This document shows positions 17,866-26,670 of a stretch of 64,000 bases of DNA, piece after piece; the first letter of the stretch is position 1, and every line of letters begins with the position of its first letter. Source of the DNA: CAVVYW01 sp963752605 (GTDB lineage: Bacteria; Actinomycetota; Thermoleophilia; Solirubrobacterales; 70-9); contig CAVVYW010000005.1 in the NCBI GenBank assembly GCA_963752605.1, positions 992,001-1,056,000 on the forward strand. Reading direction: 5' to 3'. Under the pieces are notes generated by a model. That model did no database searches. It was given only the letters and a program-made list of their open reading frames with translations, and was not told the DNA's origin. The translations under genes and the position numbers were made by a program.

Positions 17866-18709
17866 CTAGATCCGGAACGAGGGCAGCAGCCGCTTCTCGG
17901 TCTCGCCCTTGACCTGGGCGATCACCTCGACGTGGCCCTCGAGCGGGGTGCCGCGGAGCTTGGTCGCGAGCAGGTCGTCCACCTGGAAGACGCCGGCCGA
18001 GTTGTTCATCTCGATCTCGACCTTGACCGGGCGCTCCTCCCCCGCCTCGATCCGCACCTCGTCGATCGCCGCCGCCGACAGGGCGTGGATCCCGTACTGG
18101 CCGTCCTCGACCGGGATCCGGGAGCGGCCCTGCGCCATGTCGAGCGCGTCGGCGACGCGAACCACGCCGGCCTCGACGGTGTAGGGCTCACCTCGGCGGC
18201 GGTGGCCGATGATCGCGTGCAGGATCTCGGCGATCACCACGGTCCGCTCGGGCTCCTCGTAGCAGCCGGTGAGCAGCTCGTCGAGGCGCTCCTGGACCAT
18301 GAACAGGCTGTAGGCCTCGTGGTCGGCGCGGTGGATCGACATGCCGACGTCGTGGAAGAGGGACGCCGCCCGCCACCACCAGCTCGGCGTCGCGGTCCTT
18401 CATGCCGTGGTCGGTGACCATCGCCGGCCCCACCCCGCCCTTGATCAGCAGCCGCAGCAGCCGGAGCGCGATGTTGAGCACCACCTGGACATGCACCCAG
18501 GAGTGGTCGGACATGCCGAGCCGCTCCGAGGTGACCTGGGTCATGTACCACCAGGAGCGAACGCGCTCATCCGCGTTGACGGCGTCGAGGAAGTCCTCGA
18601 GCTTGCGGTTGCCCCTGGTGGGCGCGTGCACCTTGGCCTCGGCCACCGCCTCGCTGGGCGAGCGGCGCTTGACGTCGGGTCCCGTGGCGGGCTTGTCGCC
18701 TGCGTCCAT
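17866..18709 (-). CDS. HD-domain phosphohydrolase (frame-broken)
   Basis: About 280 residues after joining two frames. The first frame (from ATG 18709) contains DHSWVHVQVVLNIALRLL, the first His of an HD domain; the second continues with SLFHDVGMSIHRADHE (the HD pair), EILHAIIGHRR and VADALDMAQGR. The switch is near 18363 and needs one base to be removed, giving LVVAGASLFHDVG. HD proteins of this type hydrolyse phosphate esters or nucleotides; the substrate is not evident. The two pieces overlap and match in order, so a sequencing insertion is more likely than decay. Confidence 0.78.
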
Positions 18710-18827
18710 GGGCTGATCTTGGCAGCCCCGCAGGAAGCCAGGTGTGAATACCCAGTTTTTCGCTACTAGCAGTCTTTCTGACCGCCGATGGGGTTACCGT
18801 GAAAGTGCTTCGGCTTAAGGGATTCGG

Positions 18828-19034
18828 ATGACCGTCTGTCCCCACACCGGCGTGACTCAGCCCGAGTGCTCGTGCAGGGCCTGCCTCGAAGCCCAGATCG
18901 AGCGCCACATGCCGTCGTTGCTGGGAGGCGTCGTCGTCGTCGAGCTGCCGCAGACGGCCGAGATGTCCGCCCTCTCGTCGAGGTTGCGCCCGGGGTTCTT
19001 CGCGCGCTTCCGCCGCTACCGCCGCGCCGCGTAG
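18828..19034 (+). CDS. Small Cys-rich protein, possible zinc knuckle
   Basis: 68 residues. CPHTG and, 10 residues later, CSCRAC give four Cys and one His that could bind zinc; the C-terminus is Arg-rich. AAGGGA lies a few nt before the ATG at 18828. It fits between two minus-strand genes with no conflicting frame. No family recognised. Confidence 0.45.
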   Translation: MTVCPHTGVTQPECSCRACLEAQIERHMPSLLGGVVVVELPQTAEMSALSSRLRPGFFARFRRYRRAA

Positions 19035-19496
19035 CTACTCCCCCATCACCTTGATCACCAGGCGCTTGTTGCGGCGCCCGTCGAACTCGCAGTAGAAGAC
19101 GGCCTGCCAGGGGCCGAGGTCGAGCTTGCCGTCGGTGATGGGCAGGATCACCTGATGGTGGGTGAGCAGGTTCTTGAAGTGGGCGTCGCCGTTGTCCTCG
19201 CCACCCGCGTGATGCCGATAGTCGCCGGGATCTGGGAGCAGCTGGCGGGCCACGTCGTTCGCCGGCTCCTTCCAGCTCGGCGGCGCGATCTTGTCGAGCC
19301 ACTCGAGTGTGTCGGCATGGAGGCCGGGCTCGTCGTCGTTGACCCAGACCGCGGCGGTGATGTGCATCGCGGAGACCAGGACCATCCCCTCCTTCACCCC
19401 TGACTCGTCGACGGCGCGCTGGACGTCGCCGGTGATGCGGACGAATTCGCGCCGCTCCTCGGTGTTGAACGTCATGTAGTCGGTGTGGGATTTCAA
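19035..19496 (-). CDS. YjbQ/UPF0047 family protein
   Basis: 153 residues. The family core is clear: [67 protein letters not shown]. The conserved His and Asp residues cluster at a presumed active site; members have been linked to thiamine phosphate synthase-like activity. I chose the TTG at 19496 because AAGGAGG lies 4-5 nt upstream; the longer open frame to 19565 lacks such support and would run into the divergent gene. Final role unknown. Confidence 0.9.
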   Translation of the reverse strand: MKSHTDYMTFNTEERREFVRITGDVQRAVDESGVKEGMVLVSAMHITAAVWVNDDEPGLHADTLEWLDKIAPPSWKEPANDVARQLLPDPGDYRHHAGGEDNGDAHFKNLLTHHQVILPITDGKLDLGPWQAVFYCEFDGRRNKRLVIKVMGE

Positions 19497-19546
19497 GCCG
19501 CCTCCTTTTTCGGTGGGGATGAGTTGGGCGGCATAGGATGGCGGCG

Positions 19547-20269
19547 ATGGCGGGTCTGCTGTCACTGGAGCGTCAGGAGGACGTCGCCGTCGTCACCCTG
19601 CAGCGGCCCGAGAAGCGAAATGCGCTGTCGATCGATCTCCGGATCGAGCTGGCGGAGTCCTTCGGCGCACTGGGAGAGGACCCGGCCGTCGGGGCGGTCG
19701 TCCTCACCGGGGCGGGCCCCGCCTTCTGCTCCGGCATGGACGTGACCCAGTTCGGCGGCGACCGAGCGCACAAGGAGAAGCTCGTCGAGACCAGCCTGGC
19801 GAGCTTCCGCGCGGTGGGCAACTGCTCGAAGCCGGTGGTCGCGGCGGTGAACGGGCCGGCGCTTGCGGGTGGCTTCGCCCTCGCGCTGCTGTGCGACCTG
19901 CGGATCGCCTCCGAGGACGCGAGCTTCGGGTTCCCCGAGCTGCCCCAGGGGATCCCACCGAGCTACGCGGCCGCGCGGGCGGCCCTTCCCCTTCCCGTCG
20001 CCGCCGAGCTCACCCTGACCGGTCGGCTGCTGGACGCCATCGGCGCCCTCCGTATGGGGATCGTCGAGGCCGTTCATCCCGCCGATGAGCTGATGCCGCG
20101 CGCGCTCGAGCTGGCCGGCCGGATCGCCTCGGGGCCGCGTGGGGCGATCGCCGAGACCAAGCGGCGAATCCTGCTCGATCGCGAGCGGACCGTCGGCCAC
20201 CTGTTCGAGGAGGAGGAGAGGGCTCTCCGGGAGACGCTGCTGGGCGACGAGCCCGACGACGCCGCCTAG
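19547..20269 (+). CDS. Enoyl-CoA hydratase/isomerase family protein (second copy)
   Basis: 240 residues. Crotonase motifs [11 protein letters not shown] and [18 protein letters not shown] are present; the position of the first catalytic Glu (E in GGxELA) is Phe-Ala here, and [19 protein letters not shown] replaces the second. Both acids appear changed, so it may act as an isomerase or thioesterase-like enzyme rather than a hydratase. Two ATGs are possible (19538, 19547); TAGGAT ends 7 nt before the second, matching the leaderless pattern, so I prefer it. It ends overlapping the Rpf-like gene by 4 nt. Confidence 0.85.
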   Translation: MAGLLSLERQEDVAVVTLQRPEKRNALSIDLRIELAESFGALGEDPAVGAVVLTGAGPAFCSGMDVTQFGGDRAHKEKLVETSLASFRAVGNCSKPVVAAVNGPALAGGFALALLCDLRIASEDASFGFPELPQGIPPSYAAARAALPLPVAAELTLTGRLLDAIGALRMGIVEAVHPADELMPRALELAGRIASGPRGAIAETKRRILLDRERTVGHLFEEEERALRETLLGDEPDDAA

Positions 20270-20688
20270 GCGCAGCTCGGCCAGGGGCTCGACCCGCGCA
20301 CCCCGATGACCTGCGCCGCAATCAGGTCCTGCTCGAGCTCCGGGGCCTTGGCGGGGTCGCCCTCTCCGCCGTTGGCGTGCCAGGTCCCTCGGTCGAACTG
20401 GTACTTGCCGCGGTAGGTGCCGTCGGAGGAGACCGCGCGCGGGTCGCCATGCGACTCGCACTCGGCGATCGACTCGAGCTGGGATCGCCTCACCCCGAGG
20501 AGGCTCGGGGATTGCCGGAACCGCTCGATCACCGGGCGGTGCGCGCGCTTTACCGGCGCCACCGCCTCCTCTACGGGATCCTCGTGCACGACGGGCTCGC
20601 CGGCCGCGAACTCGACCGCGTAGGAGCCGCCGGCGACCGCGAACGCGGCGCCGGCCAGCAGCGCGAGGATTGCCACCCCCCGGGGCAT
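20266..20688 (-). CDS. Secreted Rpf/transglycosylase-like protein
   Basis: 140 residues. ATG 20688 starts a signal peptide or anchor (RGVAILALLAGAAFAVAGGSYA). The C-terminal half has SIAECESHGDPRAV, GTYRGKYQFDRGTWHANGG and EQDLIAAQVI, the resuscitation-promoting-factor/lysozyme-like pattern with the catalytic Glu in AECESHG. Expected to cleave peptidoglycan glycan strands outside the membrane. The much longer open frame upstream (to 21486) is antisense to the next gene and was not used. Confidence 0.85.
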   Translation of the reverse strand: MPRGVAILALLAGAAFAVAGGSYAVEFAAGEPVVHEDPVEEAVAPVKRAHRPVIERFRQSPSLLGVRRSQLESIAECESHGDPRAVSSDGTYRGKYQFDRGTWHANGGEGDPAKAPELEQDLIAAQVIGVRGSSPWPSCA

Positions 20689-20774
20689 AAGCGCGGCACC
20701 GTAGCGATCCGGCACGACGAAAGTGACGGTTCCATCACACTTCGACCGAGGCCTGCCTGTCGCGGCGCTGGTCC

Positions 20775-20861
20775 GTGCGGCTGGCCAACGCGCTCGGCAT
20801 CGCCTGCATCCTGATCGGCCTCGTGCTGCTGCTCTGGCCGAGGCTGCGCGCGTCCGTCTGA
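20775..20861 (+). CDS. Possible single-span mini-protein
   Basis: A 28-residue frame from GTG: one hydrophobic span (ALGIACILIGLVLLLWP) followed by a basic end. It sits in the gap between the Rpf-like gene and the next plus-strand gene. There is no start signal beyond the GTG, so it could be chance. Confidence 0.25.
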   Translation: MRLANALGIACILIGLVLLLWPRLRASV

Positions 20862-20895
20862 CCGAGCGCGCTCTGCCTCTGCAAGAGTTCGCGGT

Positions 20896-21582
20896 GTGAG
20901 CGAGTCCACGGAGACCCCGCGCGGCACCGACGAGTGGCGAGTCGAGGTCACCCTCGACGAGGAGCAGCAGGGCCAGTCGCTGGGCGAGAGGCTGCACGCG
21001 CTGGAGCTCGACGACGATGCGCGCGAGCGCCTGGGCGGCAGCGTGATCGTCACGCGCGACGGCGACTTCCTCTTCCTCTACGCCTGGCACGAGGAGAGCG
21101 CGCTCGAGGCCGAGCGCGCGGTGCGCAGGCTGATGGAGGAGGACAAGCTGAGCGGCGAGGTCACCCTCACCCGCTGGCACCCGGTCGCCGAGGAGTGGCG
21201 CCCGGCCGACGAGCCGCTTCCCGACACCGAGGTGGAGCGCGCCGAGGAGGAGAACCGCCACGAGGTCGCCGCCCAGCGGGAGGTGCGCGCCACGGGCGAG
21301 TACCCGTGGGAGGTCGTGATCGACCTGCCGGACCGGCCCTCGACGCTCAAGCTCGCCGAGAAGCTGCGGCGGGAGGGCTTGCCGGTGAAGCGCCGCTGGA
21401 AGTACCTGCTGATCGGGGCGGACACCGAGGACGGCGCGGTGGAGCTCGGCAAGCGGCTCGAGAGCGAGGTCCCGGACGGGTCGCACGTCGGCGTCCGCGG
21501 CAATCCCGAGGGCATGCCGGCCCCCGGGTTCATCATGCTCGGCTCCATGAAGCCGGGCTTTCTGCGCGACCTCGGCATCTAG
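20896..21582 (+). CDS. Conserved hypothetical protein with internal duplication
   Basis: 228 residues from a GTG at 20896, soluble and acidic. Two halves look related in layout: EWRVEVTLDEE...LGERL...VIVTRDGDFLFLYAWHEESALEAERAVRRLM and PWEVVIDLPD...LAEKL...KRRWKYLLIGADTEDGAVELGKRLE. Each reads as strand-helix-strand-strand-helix, so two ferredoxin-like domains are likely. The C-terminus has GFIMLGSMKPGFLRDLGI. Function unknown. The VOC gene starts 9 nt downstream and may be co-transcribed. Confidence 0.75.
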   Translation: MSESTETPRGTDEWRVEVTLDEEQQGQSLGERLHALELDDDARERLGGSVIVTRDGDFLFLYAWHEESALEAERAVRRLMEEDKLSGEVTLTRWHPVAEEWRPADEPLPDTEVERAEEENRHEVAAQREVRATGEYPWEVVIDLPDRPSTLKLAEKLRREGLPVKRRWKYLLIGADTEDGAVELGKRLESEVPDGSHVGVRGNPEGMPAPGFIMLGSMKPGFLRDLGI

Positions 21583-21590
21583 CCGATGGC

Positions 21591-22457
21591 GTGAGCGACA
21601 ACGGCTCGATCGACCCAGGGACCACGATCGGCGCGGTGCGCCTGCGGGTCGCCGACCTCGACGGGGTGCGGGACTTCTACGAGCGGGCCATCGGGCTCGC
21701 CGAGCTGCCGGCGTCGGGCGAGGACAGCGTGGCGAGACTCGGAGCGGGCGACACGCCCCTGATCGAGCTCGAGGCCGACCCCGAGGCTGGGGAGCGCCCG
21801 CCGCGGACGACGGGGCTGTTCCACCTCGCGATCCTGCAGCCGAGCCGCGCCGACCTGGCCAAGGCGGTCCACCGGATCGCGGGGGCCGGCGCCCGCCTCA
21901 CCGGCGCCTCGGACCACCTGGTGAGCGAGGCCCTCTACCTCCGCGACCCCGAGGGCAACGGGATCGAGGTCTACCGCGACCGGCCCCGGGAGGAGTGGCC
22001 GGTCCGGGACGGCCAGATCCAGATGGACACCCTCCCGCTGGACCTGGACGGAGTCCTCGGCGAGCTCGAGGACCGCGAGATCGGCCCGGCACCGGACGGG
22101 ACCCGGATGGGCCACGTCCACCTGAACGTCGCCGACCTCGAGGACACCGAGAGCTTCTATGCCGGGGTGCTCGGGTTCGAGGTCACGGTCCGCGGCTATC
22201 CCGGGGCCCTCTTCGTGTCAGCGGGCGGCTACCACCACCACATCGGGCTCAACACCTGGGCCGGCGAGGGGGGCCCGCCACCTCCGGATGGGAGCCGCGG
22301 GCTGCGCTGGTACGAGATCCGGGTGCCGGCGCCCGAGCTCGACGCGATCGAGGGCCGGCTGAAGGACGCGGGGGTCGAGGCTGAGCGCGACGAAGCGGGC
22401 ATCCACACCGCGGACCCCTCACAGAACGGCATCCTGATCGCAACCGAGGCCGGCTAG
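21591..22457 (+). CDS. Two-domain VOC (glyoxalase/extradiol dioxygenase-like) protein
   Basis: 288 residues from GTG 21591. Two vicinal-oxygen-chelate domains in tandem: about 8-125 (IGAVRLRVADLDGVRDFYERAIGL, LYLRDPEGNGIEVYRDRP) and about 160-288 (MGHVHLNVADLEDTESFYAGVLGF, HHHIGLNTWAG). Possible metal ligands are the His in GHVHLN, the His in YHHHIG and a C-terminal acid. The layout resembles CatE-type catechol 2,3-dioxygenase-like proteins. Substrate unknown. The frame continues far upstream, but that part is antisense-like filler over the previous gene. Confidence 0.88.
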   Translation: MSDNGSIDPGTTIGAVRLRVADLDGVRDFYERAIGLAELPASGEDSVARLGAGDTPLIELEADPEAGERPPRTTGLFHLAILQPSRADLAKAVHRIAGAGARLTGASDHLVSEALYLRDPEGNGIEVYRDRPREEWPVRDGQIQMDTLPLDLDGVLGELEDREIGPAPDGTRMGHVHLNVADLEDTESFYAGVLGFEVTVRGYPGALFVSAGGYHHHIGLNTWAGEGGPPPPDGSRGLRWYEIRVPAPELDAIEGRLKDAGVEAERDEAGIHTADPSQNGILIATEAG

Positions 22458-22463
22458 CCGCGC

Positions 22464-22634
22464 TCAGTACCTGCGGCGCTCGACGAGCAGGGCCACGCTG
22501 GCAGCGCCGAGGAAGACGATCGCGGTGAGCGGCAAGCCGACCGATTCCTCCCCGCGAACCAGGATGATGATGTTGCAGATGATCCCGATGCCCATCAGGA
22601 TCAGCGCAGCGGTCCTCCTGTTCTTGATGCTCAT
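22464..22634 (-). CDS. Small two-span membrane protein
   Basis: 56 residues (MSIKNRRTAALILMGIG...): a basic start, two hydrophobic spans (about 9-22 and 33-49) and a VERRRY end. CGGAG lies about 9 nt before the ATG. Its start codon region is shared, on opposite strands, with the 5' end of the next plus-strand gene, so one of the two starts may be wrong. Confidence 0.55.
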   Translation of the reverse strand: MSIKNRRTAALILMGIGIICNIIILVRGEESVGLPLTAIVFLGAASVALLVERRRY

Positions 22635-23394
22635 GCCGGCGCTCCGTTCGGAGAATGCCCGCGCAGCGTATCGACAGGAGGAGGCGGCTCCTACGGCCGG
22701 ACAGTGGACGCCGGGGGTGGCGGCAGCGCGCCGGTACGCGCGCCGCCGCGCCGGGACGGTCTCGTTCTCGATCATCGGGTTGGATCGGCGCGAGCGCGGC
22801 TTCCGCGCCAGCCGCAGCGCCCCGATGGCGAGCGTCTTCAAGGTGATGCTGCTCGCCGCCTACCTGCGGCGCCCGGCGGTCGCACACCGGCGCCTCCGCC
22901 GCGGCGACCGGGCGCTGCTGGCCCCGATGATCCGAAGCTCGAACAACGTCGCCGCCACCCGGGTGAGGGACATCGTCGGGGTCGGCGCGATCCGGCGGCT
23001 CGCGCGGCGGGCCCACATGCGCCGCTTCCAATACAACCCCGTCTGGGGGCTCAGCCGATCCAGCCCGCTGGACCAGTCCCGCTTCATGCTGCATCTCGAT
23101 CGCTTCATCCCGGCCCGGCACCGCGGCTACGCCCGCCGGCAGCTGGCGCGGATCGTCCCGAGCCAGCGCTGGGGGATCGGCCGGGTGCGGCTGCGCGGCT
23201 GGCGGCTCTACTTCAAGGGCGGCTGGGGCAGCGGCACCGGCGCGGTGGACCACCAGGTCGCGTTCCTCGAGTCAGGCCGGATGCGGATCGCCCTGGCGAT
23301 CTTCACCGTCGGCAACCCGGGCCATGGATACGGGAAGCAGACGCTCCGGGGCGTCGCGGCGAGGCTGCTCCGAGGGCTGCCTCCGGCCCGTTAA
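22588..23394 (+). CDS. Secreted beta-lactamase-fold serine hydrolase
   Basis: About 268 residues. Start uncertain; ATG 22588 gives a signal peptide (MPIRISAAVLLFLMLMPAL). The active-site motifs of penicillin-recognising enzymes are present in order: SVFK (SxxK, about residue 82), SNN in MIRSSNNVAA and KGGWGSGTG in place of KTG. That supports a beta-lactamase2-type or DD-peptidase-like enzyme. It is very Arg-rich. Downstream is a GTTCACA unit and then the PhoX-like gene. Whether it hydrolyses beta-lactams cannot be told. Confidence 0.75.
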   Translation: MPIRISAAVLLFLMLMPALRSENARAAYRQEEAAPTAGQWTPGVAAARRYARRRAGTVSFSIIGLDRRERGFRASRSAPMASVFKVMLLAAYLRRPAVAHRRLRRGDRALLAPMIRSSNNVAATRVRDIVGVGAIRRLARRAHMRRFQYNPVWGLSRSSPLDQSRFMLHLDRFIPARHRGYARRQLARIVPSQRWGIGRVRLRGWRLYFKGGWGSGTGAVDHQVAFLESGRMRIALAIFTVGNPGHGYGKQTLRGVAARLLRGLPPAR

Positions 23395-23398
23395 ATCC

Positions 23399-23409
23399 GT
23401 TCACAAATA
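23399..23409 (+). promoter_or_regulatory. Single PHO-box-like unit upstream of the PhoX-like gene
   Basis: GTTCACAAATA, 45 nt before the ATG at 23455. The neighbouring 11-mers (CCGTTAAATCC, ATTGGCGCACG) match the core poorly or out of register, so this is weak alone; the phosphatase-type genes downstream make it worth noting. Confidence 0.35.
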
Positions 23410-23454
23410 ATTGGCGCACGGCCGGGGGAATTTCCTTAGCCTCGCTCGTCGTCG

Positions 23455-25128
23455 ATGGGTCACACGAGCTTCCAAATGAGCCGCCGCGCCTTCCTTCGCG
23501 CCGGACTCTCATCGGCGGGGGCGATGGCGATCGGCCCCGCGTTCCTCGAGCGGGCCTTCGCTGCCGGACCGGTGACGGTGGGCGCCGGGCCATACGGTCC
23601 GCTCCAGCCCTACGACGCCAACGGGATCGCGCTCCCGGCCGGCTTCCAATCGCGCGAGATCGCGCGGGGCGGCAGCCTCGTCCCCGACTCCGTGCCTCCC
23701 TACACCTGGCACAACGCGACCGACGGGCAGGCGACCTTCCCCACCCTCACCGCGGGGCAGCCTGACGGCGGCTGGATCCTGGTTGCCAACTCCGAGATCC
23801 GCTGGCGTCGGCGGCGTCTCTGGGGTCGAGTTCGACGAGAACGGGGACGTCGAGCGGGCCTACCGAGTGCTGGGACCCGGGACGAGCTCCAACTGCGCCG
23901 GCGGCCCGACACCGTGGGGCAAGTGGCTCTCCTGCGAAGAGTACGACGAGGGCATGGTCCACGAGTGCGATCCGACCACGATCAACGCCGGTGATCTCCC
24001 GCCCCGCCATGGGTGTCTTCGCCCACGAGGCGGCTGCCGTGGACCCGGTCGGCATGAAGATCTATATGACGGAGGACAAGGGCGACGGCTGCCTCTACCG
24101 CTTCATCCCCGCGGCCTACCCGAACCTCACCATGGGGACCCTCGAGGTGGCGGTCGGCCCGAATCGGCCCCGACGGCGTCGCGCTTCCCGGCACGCTCAC
24201 CTGGACCGTGGTCCCCACGCCGCAGGGCGGCGACCGCCAACCCGACCCGCACGCAGGTCGGCAACGCCGCTCACTTCGACGGCGGCGAGGGCATCTGGTA
24301 CGACGACGGGGTCCTCTACTTCACATCGAAGGGCGACGGGCGGGTCTGGACTCTCACCACCTCCACCTCCCAGCTGGACGTGCTCTACGACCCCGGCGCG
24401 GTCGGCCCGGACGCGCCGCTGAGCGGCGTGGACAACGTCACCGTTTCGCCGTCCGGGCGACATCTACGTCTGCGAGGACGGCGCCGACCACGACATCTGC
24501 ATGATCACCCCTGAGTTCGAGGTCACCCGGTTCCTCAAGCTTCACCCCGGTACTCACAGCGGTCCTCCCGAGGGGAACCCCGTCGAGGACAACGAGACGG
24601 TCGGGGTCGTGTTCAGCCCCGACGGCACGCGGATGTACTTCGGGGCGCAGCGCAGCTTCGGCGTCGGCGGCAACCGCCAACCTGCCGGCCGGCGTCGTCT
24701 ACGAGGTGACCGCCGCTCCCGGATCCCCAGGCTTCCGGCAGACCGCCGGTGGTGGAGGTGCAGCCGGTGGAGGTGGCGCCACCTCCGTAGCGACCGCGGA
24801 CACCCGCGCGCCGGGAATGCGGCTCACCGCAAAGCGGCGCAGGCTGATCCGGAAGTTCCTCGACCGGGGCCTACCGATCACGCTGGAGCTCGACGAGCTG
24901 GCCGGCGTGGACGCCACTCTCAAGGTCGGCCGCAAGCTGCTCGCGCGCGCGACCCCGAGCGTCGCGGTCCGCGACCGGGTGGCGCTGGCCCTGAATCCGT
25001 CCCGCGGAGCCGCCGACCTGCTCAACGGCCAGGAAGAGATCGTGGCGAAGCTGAAGGTCGTCGCCACCGATCTGGCCGGCAATAAGACCGTCCTACGACG
25101 CCGCGTCCGCCTGCTGGAGAAGGCCTAG
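23455..25128 (+). CDS. DUF839/PhoX-like secreted phosphatase family protein (six frame changes)
   Basis: About 555 residues once frames are joined. A Tat signal (SRRAFLRAGLSSAGAMA) leads to family landmarks: SSNCAGGPTPWGKWLSCEE, GVFAHEAAAVDP, YMTEDKGDGCLYRF, HFDGGEGIWYDDG, GVDNVTVSPSG, DIYVCEDGADHDICMI, GVVFSPDGTRMYFGAQ. The reading frame changes near 23800, 23990, 24160, 24232, 24455 and 24672, every time in the same sense (one base too many). No segment contains a stop before the switch. The last 130 residues are a basic region common to such secreted proteins. PhoX-type enzymes are calcium-dependent alkaline phosphatases; activity here is inferred only from family. Confidence 0.8.
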
Positions 25129-25130
25129 AT

Positions 25131-26663
25131 ATGGATCCGAACGCAAGCCTCAGCCGCCGCGAGTTCCTCGAGCGCACCGCGTACGCCGCAGGGATGGCCG
25201 GGGCGGCCGCAGCCCTGCCGGCGAGCAGCCTGATCGCGGAGGCCGCTAAGGCACAGGCCTCGCCGCTGCCCTCCCCCAGGAACGTGCCGATCGACCACTT
25301 CGTGATCCTGATGATGGAGAACCGCTCCTTCGACCATTACTTCGGCTGGCTCTCCGACGTCGCCGACGGGGACCAGACCCAGACCTACCTGGACTTCGAG
25401 AATGGCGCCGGGGAGCCGGTCGACACCCGACACGCATCGTTCATGGAGGCCAGCTGGCAGGGCTGCGGCCACCCCGATCCCGGGCACGGCTGGGAGAGCG
25501 GGCGCGCTCAGCTCCAGGGCGGGTTCCTGGCGGACGGCAGCGGCAACGACGAGTTCGCGCTCACCTACTACGACGAGGACGAGCTCGGCTTCATCCATCC
25601 CGCGAGCAAGGCCTTCACGGTCTACGACCGCTACTTCACCTCGCTGCTGGGCCCGACCTGGCCGAACCGCTACTACAAGTGGTCGGCGCAGAGCGGCGGC
25701 CTGATCAACAACGACCCGCCGGCCGGCAGCGCGGGGAACCAGTGGGAGACGATCTTCGACCGCGCCCTGCGGCACAACCCGTCGAATACGCCCGGGCCGG
25801 GCGCGATCACCGCCCGCTACTACAACTCCGACCTGCCGTTCTCGGCGGTCTGGGGCCCGCGCGCCGTTCCCTGGACCCGGCCGATCGCCGAGTACTACGC
25901 GGACTGCGCGGCCGGCACGCTGCCCAACATCACCATCGTCGATCCGCCCTTCCGCGATGGCGGCGGCGGCGACGGCCTCTCTGCCGATGAGCACCCGCAC
26001 GGCGACGTCCGCCTCGGCCAGGCGTTCATGTCGGACGTGGTCCACGCCTTCATGGAGTCCCCGAACTACCAGCGAGGCGCCCTCTTCATCATCTACGACG
26101 AGTGGGGCGGGTTCTTCGACCACGTCACCCCGCCCAGCGTCCCGGACGACCGCCAGAGCGCGATCCTGGACGATGACTTCGGCCAGATGGGCTTCCGTAT
26201 TCCCGCGGTCGCCGTCTCACCCTATGCCCGCAAGTCGGGGCCTGAGCGAGCACGCGTCAGCCACACCGAGCTCGGCCACGAGTCGATCATCAAGCTGATC
26301 ACCTACCGGTTCGGCCTCGGCGACATGGTGACGCGGGACGCGATGGCGAACAACATCGGCGAGTCCTTCGACTGGGACGCCACCGATCTCGAGCCGCCCG
26401 ACCTCCCCGACCCGATGCAGGTGGCCTCCGTCCCCTGCTCGCTGGGAGGCGACACCGGAGCGCTCAGTGCCGAGCAGCGCAGCGCCCACGAGAGCGACCT
26501 GGCCGACCTCGAGGCGCTCGCCGACCGCCACGGCTTCCAGGCCGGCGACGGCAAGGCGGAGGAGATCTTCCGCCAGCCCGACTCGGTCAAGCAGGCGCAC
26601 GAAGCGGGGAACCGCAAGACCCCCAAGCGCAAGCGCCGCAAGAAAAAGGGCGCGAAGCGCTAG
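25131..26663 (+). CDS. Tat-exported phospholipase C/acid phosphatase family phosphoesterase
   Basis: 510 residues, starting 3 nt after the previous gene, so one operon. A Tat signal (LSRREFLERTAYAAGMAGAAA) precedes a phosphoesterase domain with the expected metal and nucleophile motifs: VILMMENRSFDHYFG, TSLLGPTWPNR, DEHPHGDVRLGQAF, IIYDEWGGFFDHV and SHTELGHESIIKLI. Enzymes of this family cleave phospholipids or phosphomonoesters outside the cell, which fits phosphate scavenging next to a PhoX-like gene. The C-terminus is a Lys/Arg tail (KRKRRKKKGAKR). Confidence 0.92.
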   Translation: MDPNASLSRREFLERTAYAAGMAGAAAALPASSLIAEAAKAQASPLPSPRNVPIDHFVILMMENRSFDHYFGWLSDVADGDQTQTYLDFENGAGEPVDTRHASFMEASWQGCGHPDPGHGWESGRAQLQGGFLADGSGNDEFALTYYDEDELGFIHPASKAFTVYDRYFTSLLGPTWPNRYYKWSAQSGGLINNDPPAGSAGNQWETIFDRALRHNPSNTPGPGAITARYYNSDLPFSAVWGPRAVPWTRPIAEYYADCAAGTLPNITIVDPPFRDGGGGDGLSADEHPHGDVRLGQAFMSDVVHAFMESPNYQRGALFIIYDEWGGFFDHVTPPSVPDDRQSAILDDDFGQMGFRIPAVAVSPYARKSGPERARVSHTELGHESIIKLITYRFGLGDMVTRDAMANNIGESFDWDATDLEPPDLPDPMQVASVPCSLGGDTGALSAEQRSAHESDLADLEALADRHGFQAGDGKAEEIFRQPDSVKQAHEAGNRKTPKRKRRKKKGAKR

Positions 26664-26670
26664 ACCGACC

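Noticed and set aside
20934..21590. Upstream extension of the two-domain VOC frame over the preceding gene
   Set aside because: The extension is Arg/Gly/Ala-rich filler in the wrong frame of the gene at 20896; the VOC domain starts right after the GTG at 21591.
23783..24514. Separate small gene inside the PhoX-like region
   Set aside because: It contains two in-frame pieces of the same family separated by out-of-frame filler; joining all frames gives one protein.
24228..24690. Programmed +1 frameshifting as the preferred reading of the PhoX-like gene
   Set aside because: Six sites in one gene, with no common slippery codon or in-frame stop, and frame breaks in other genes of the contig make sequence error more likely; kept only as a question in the findings.
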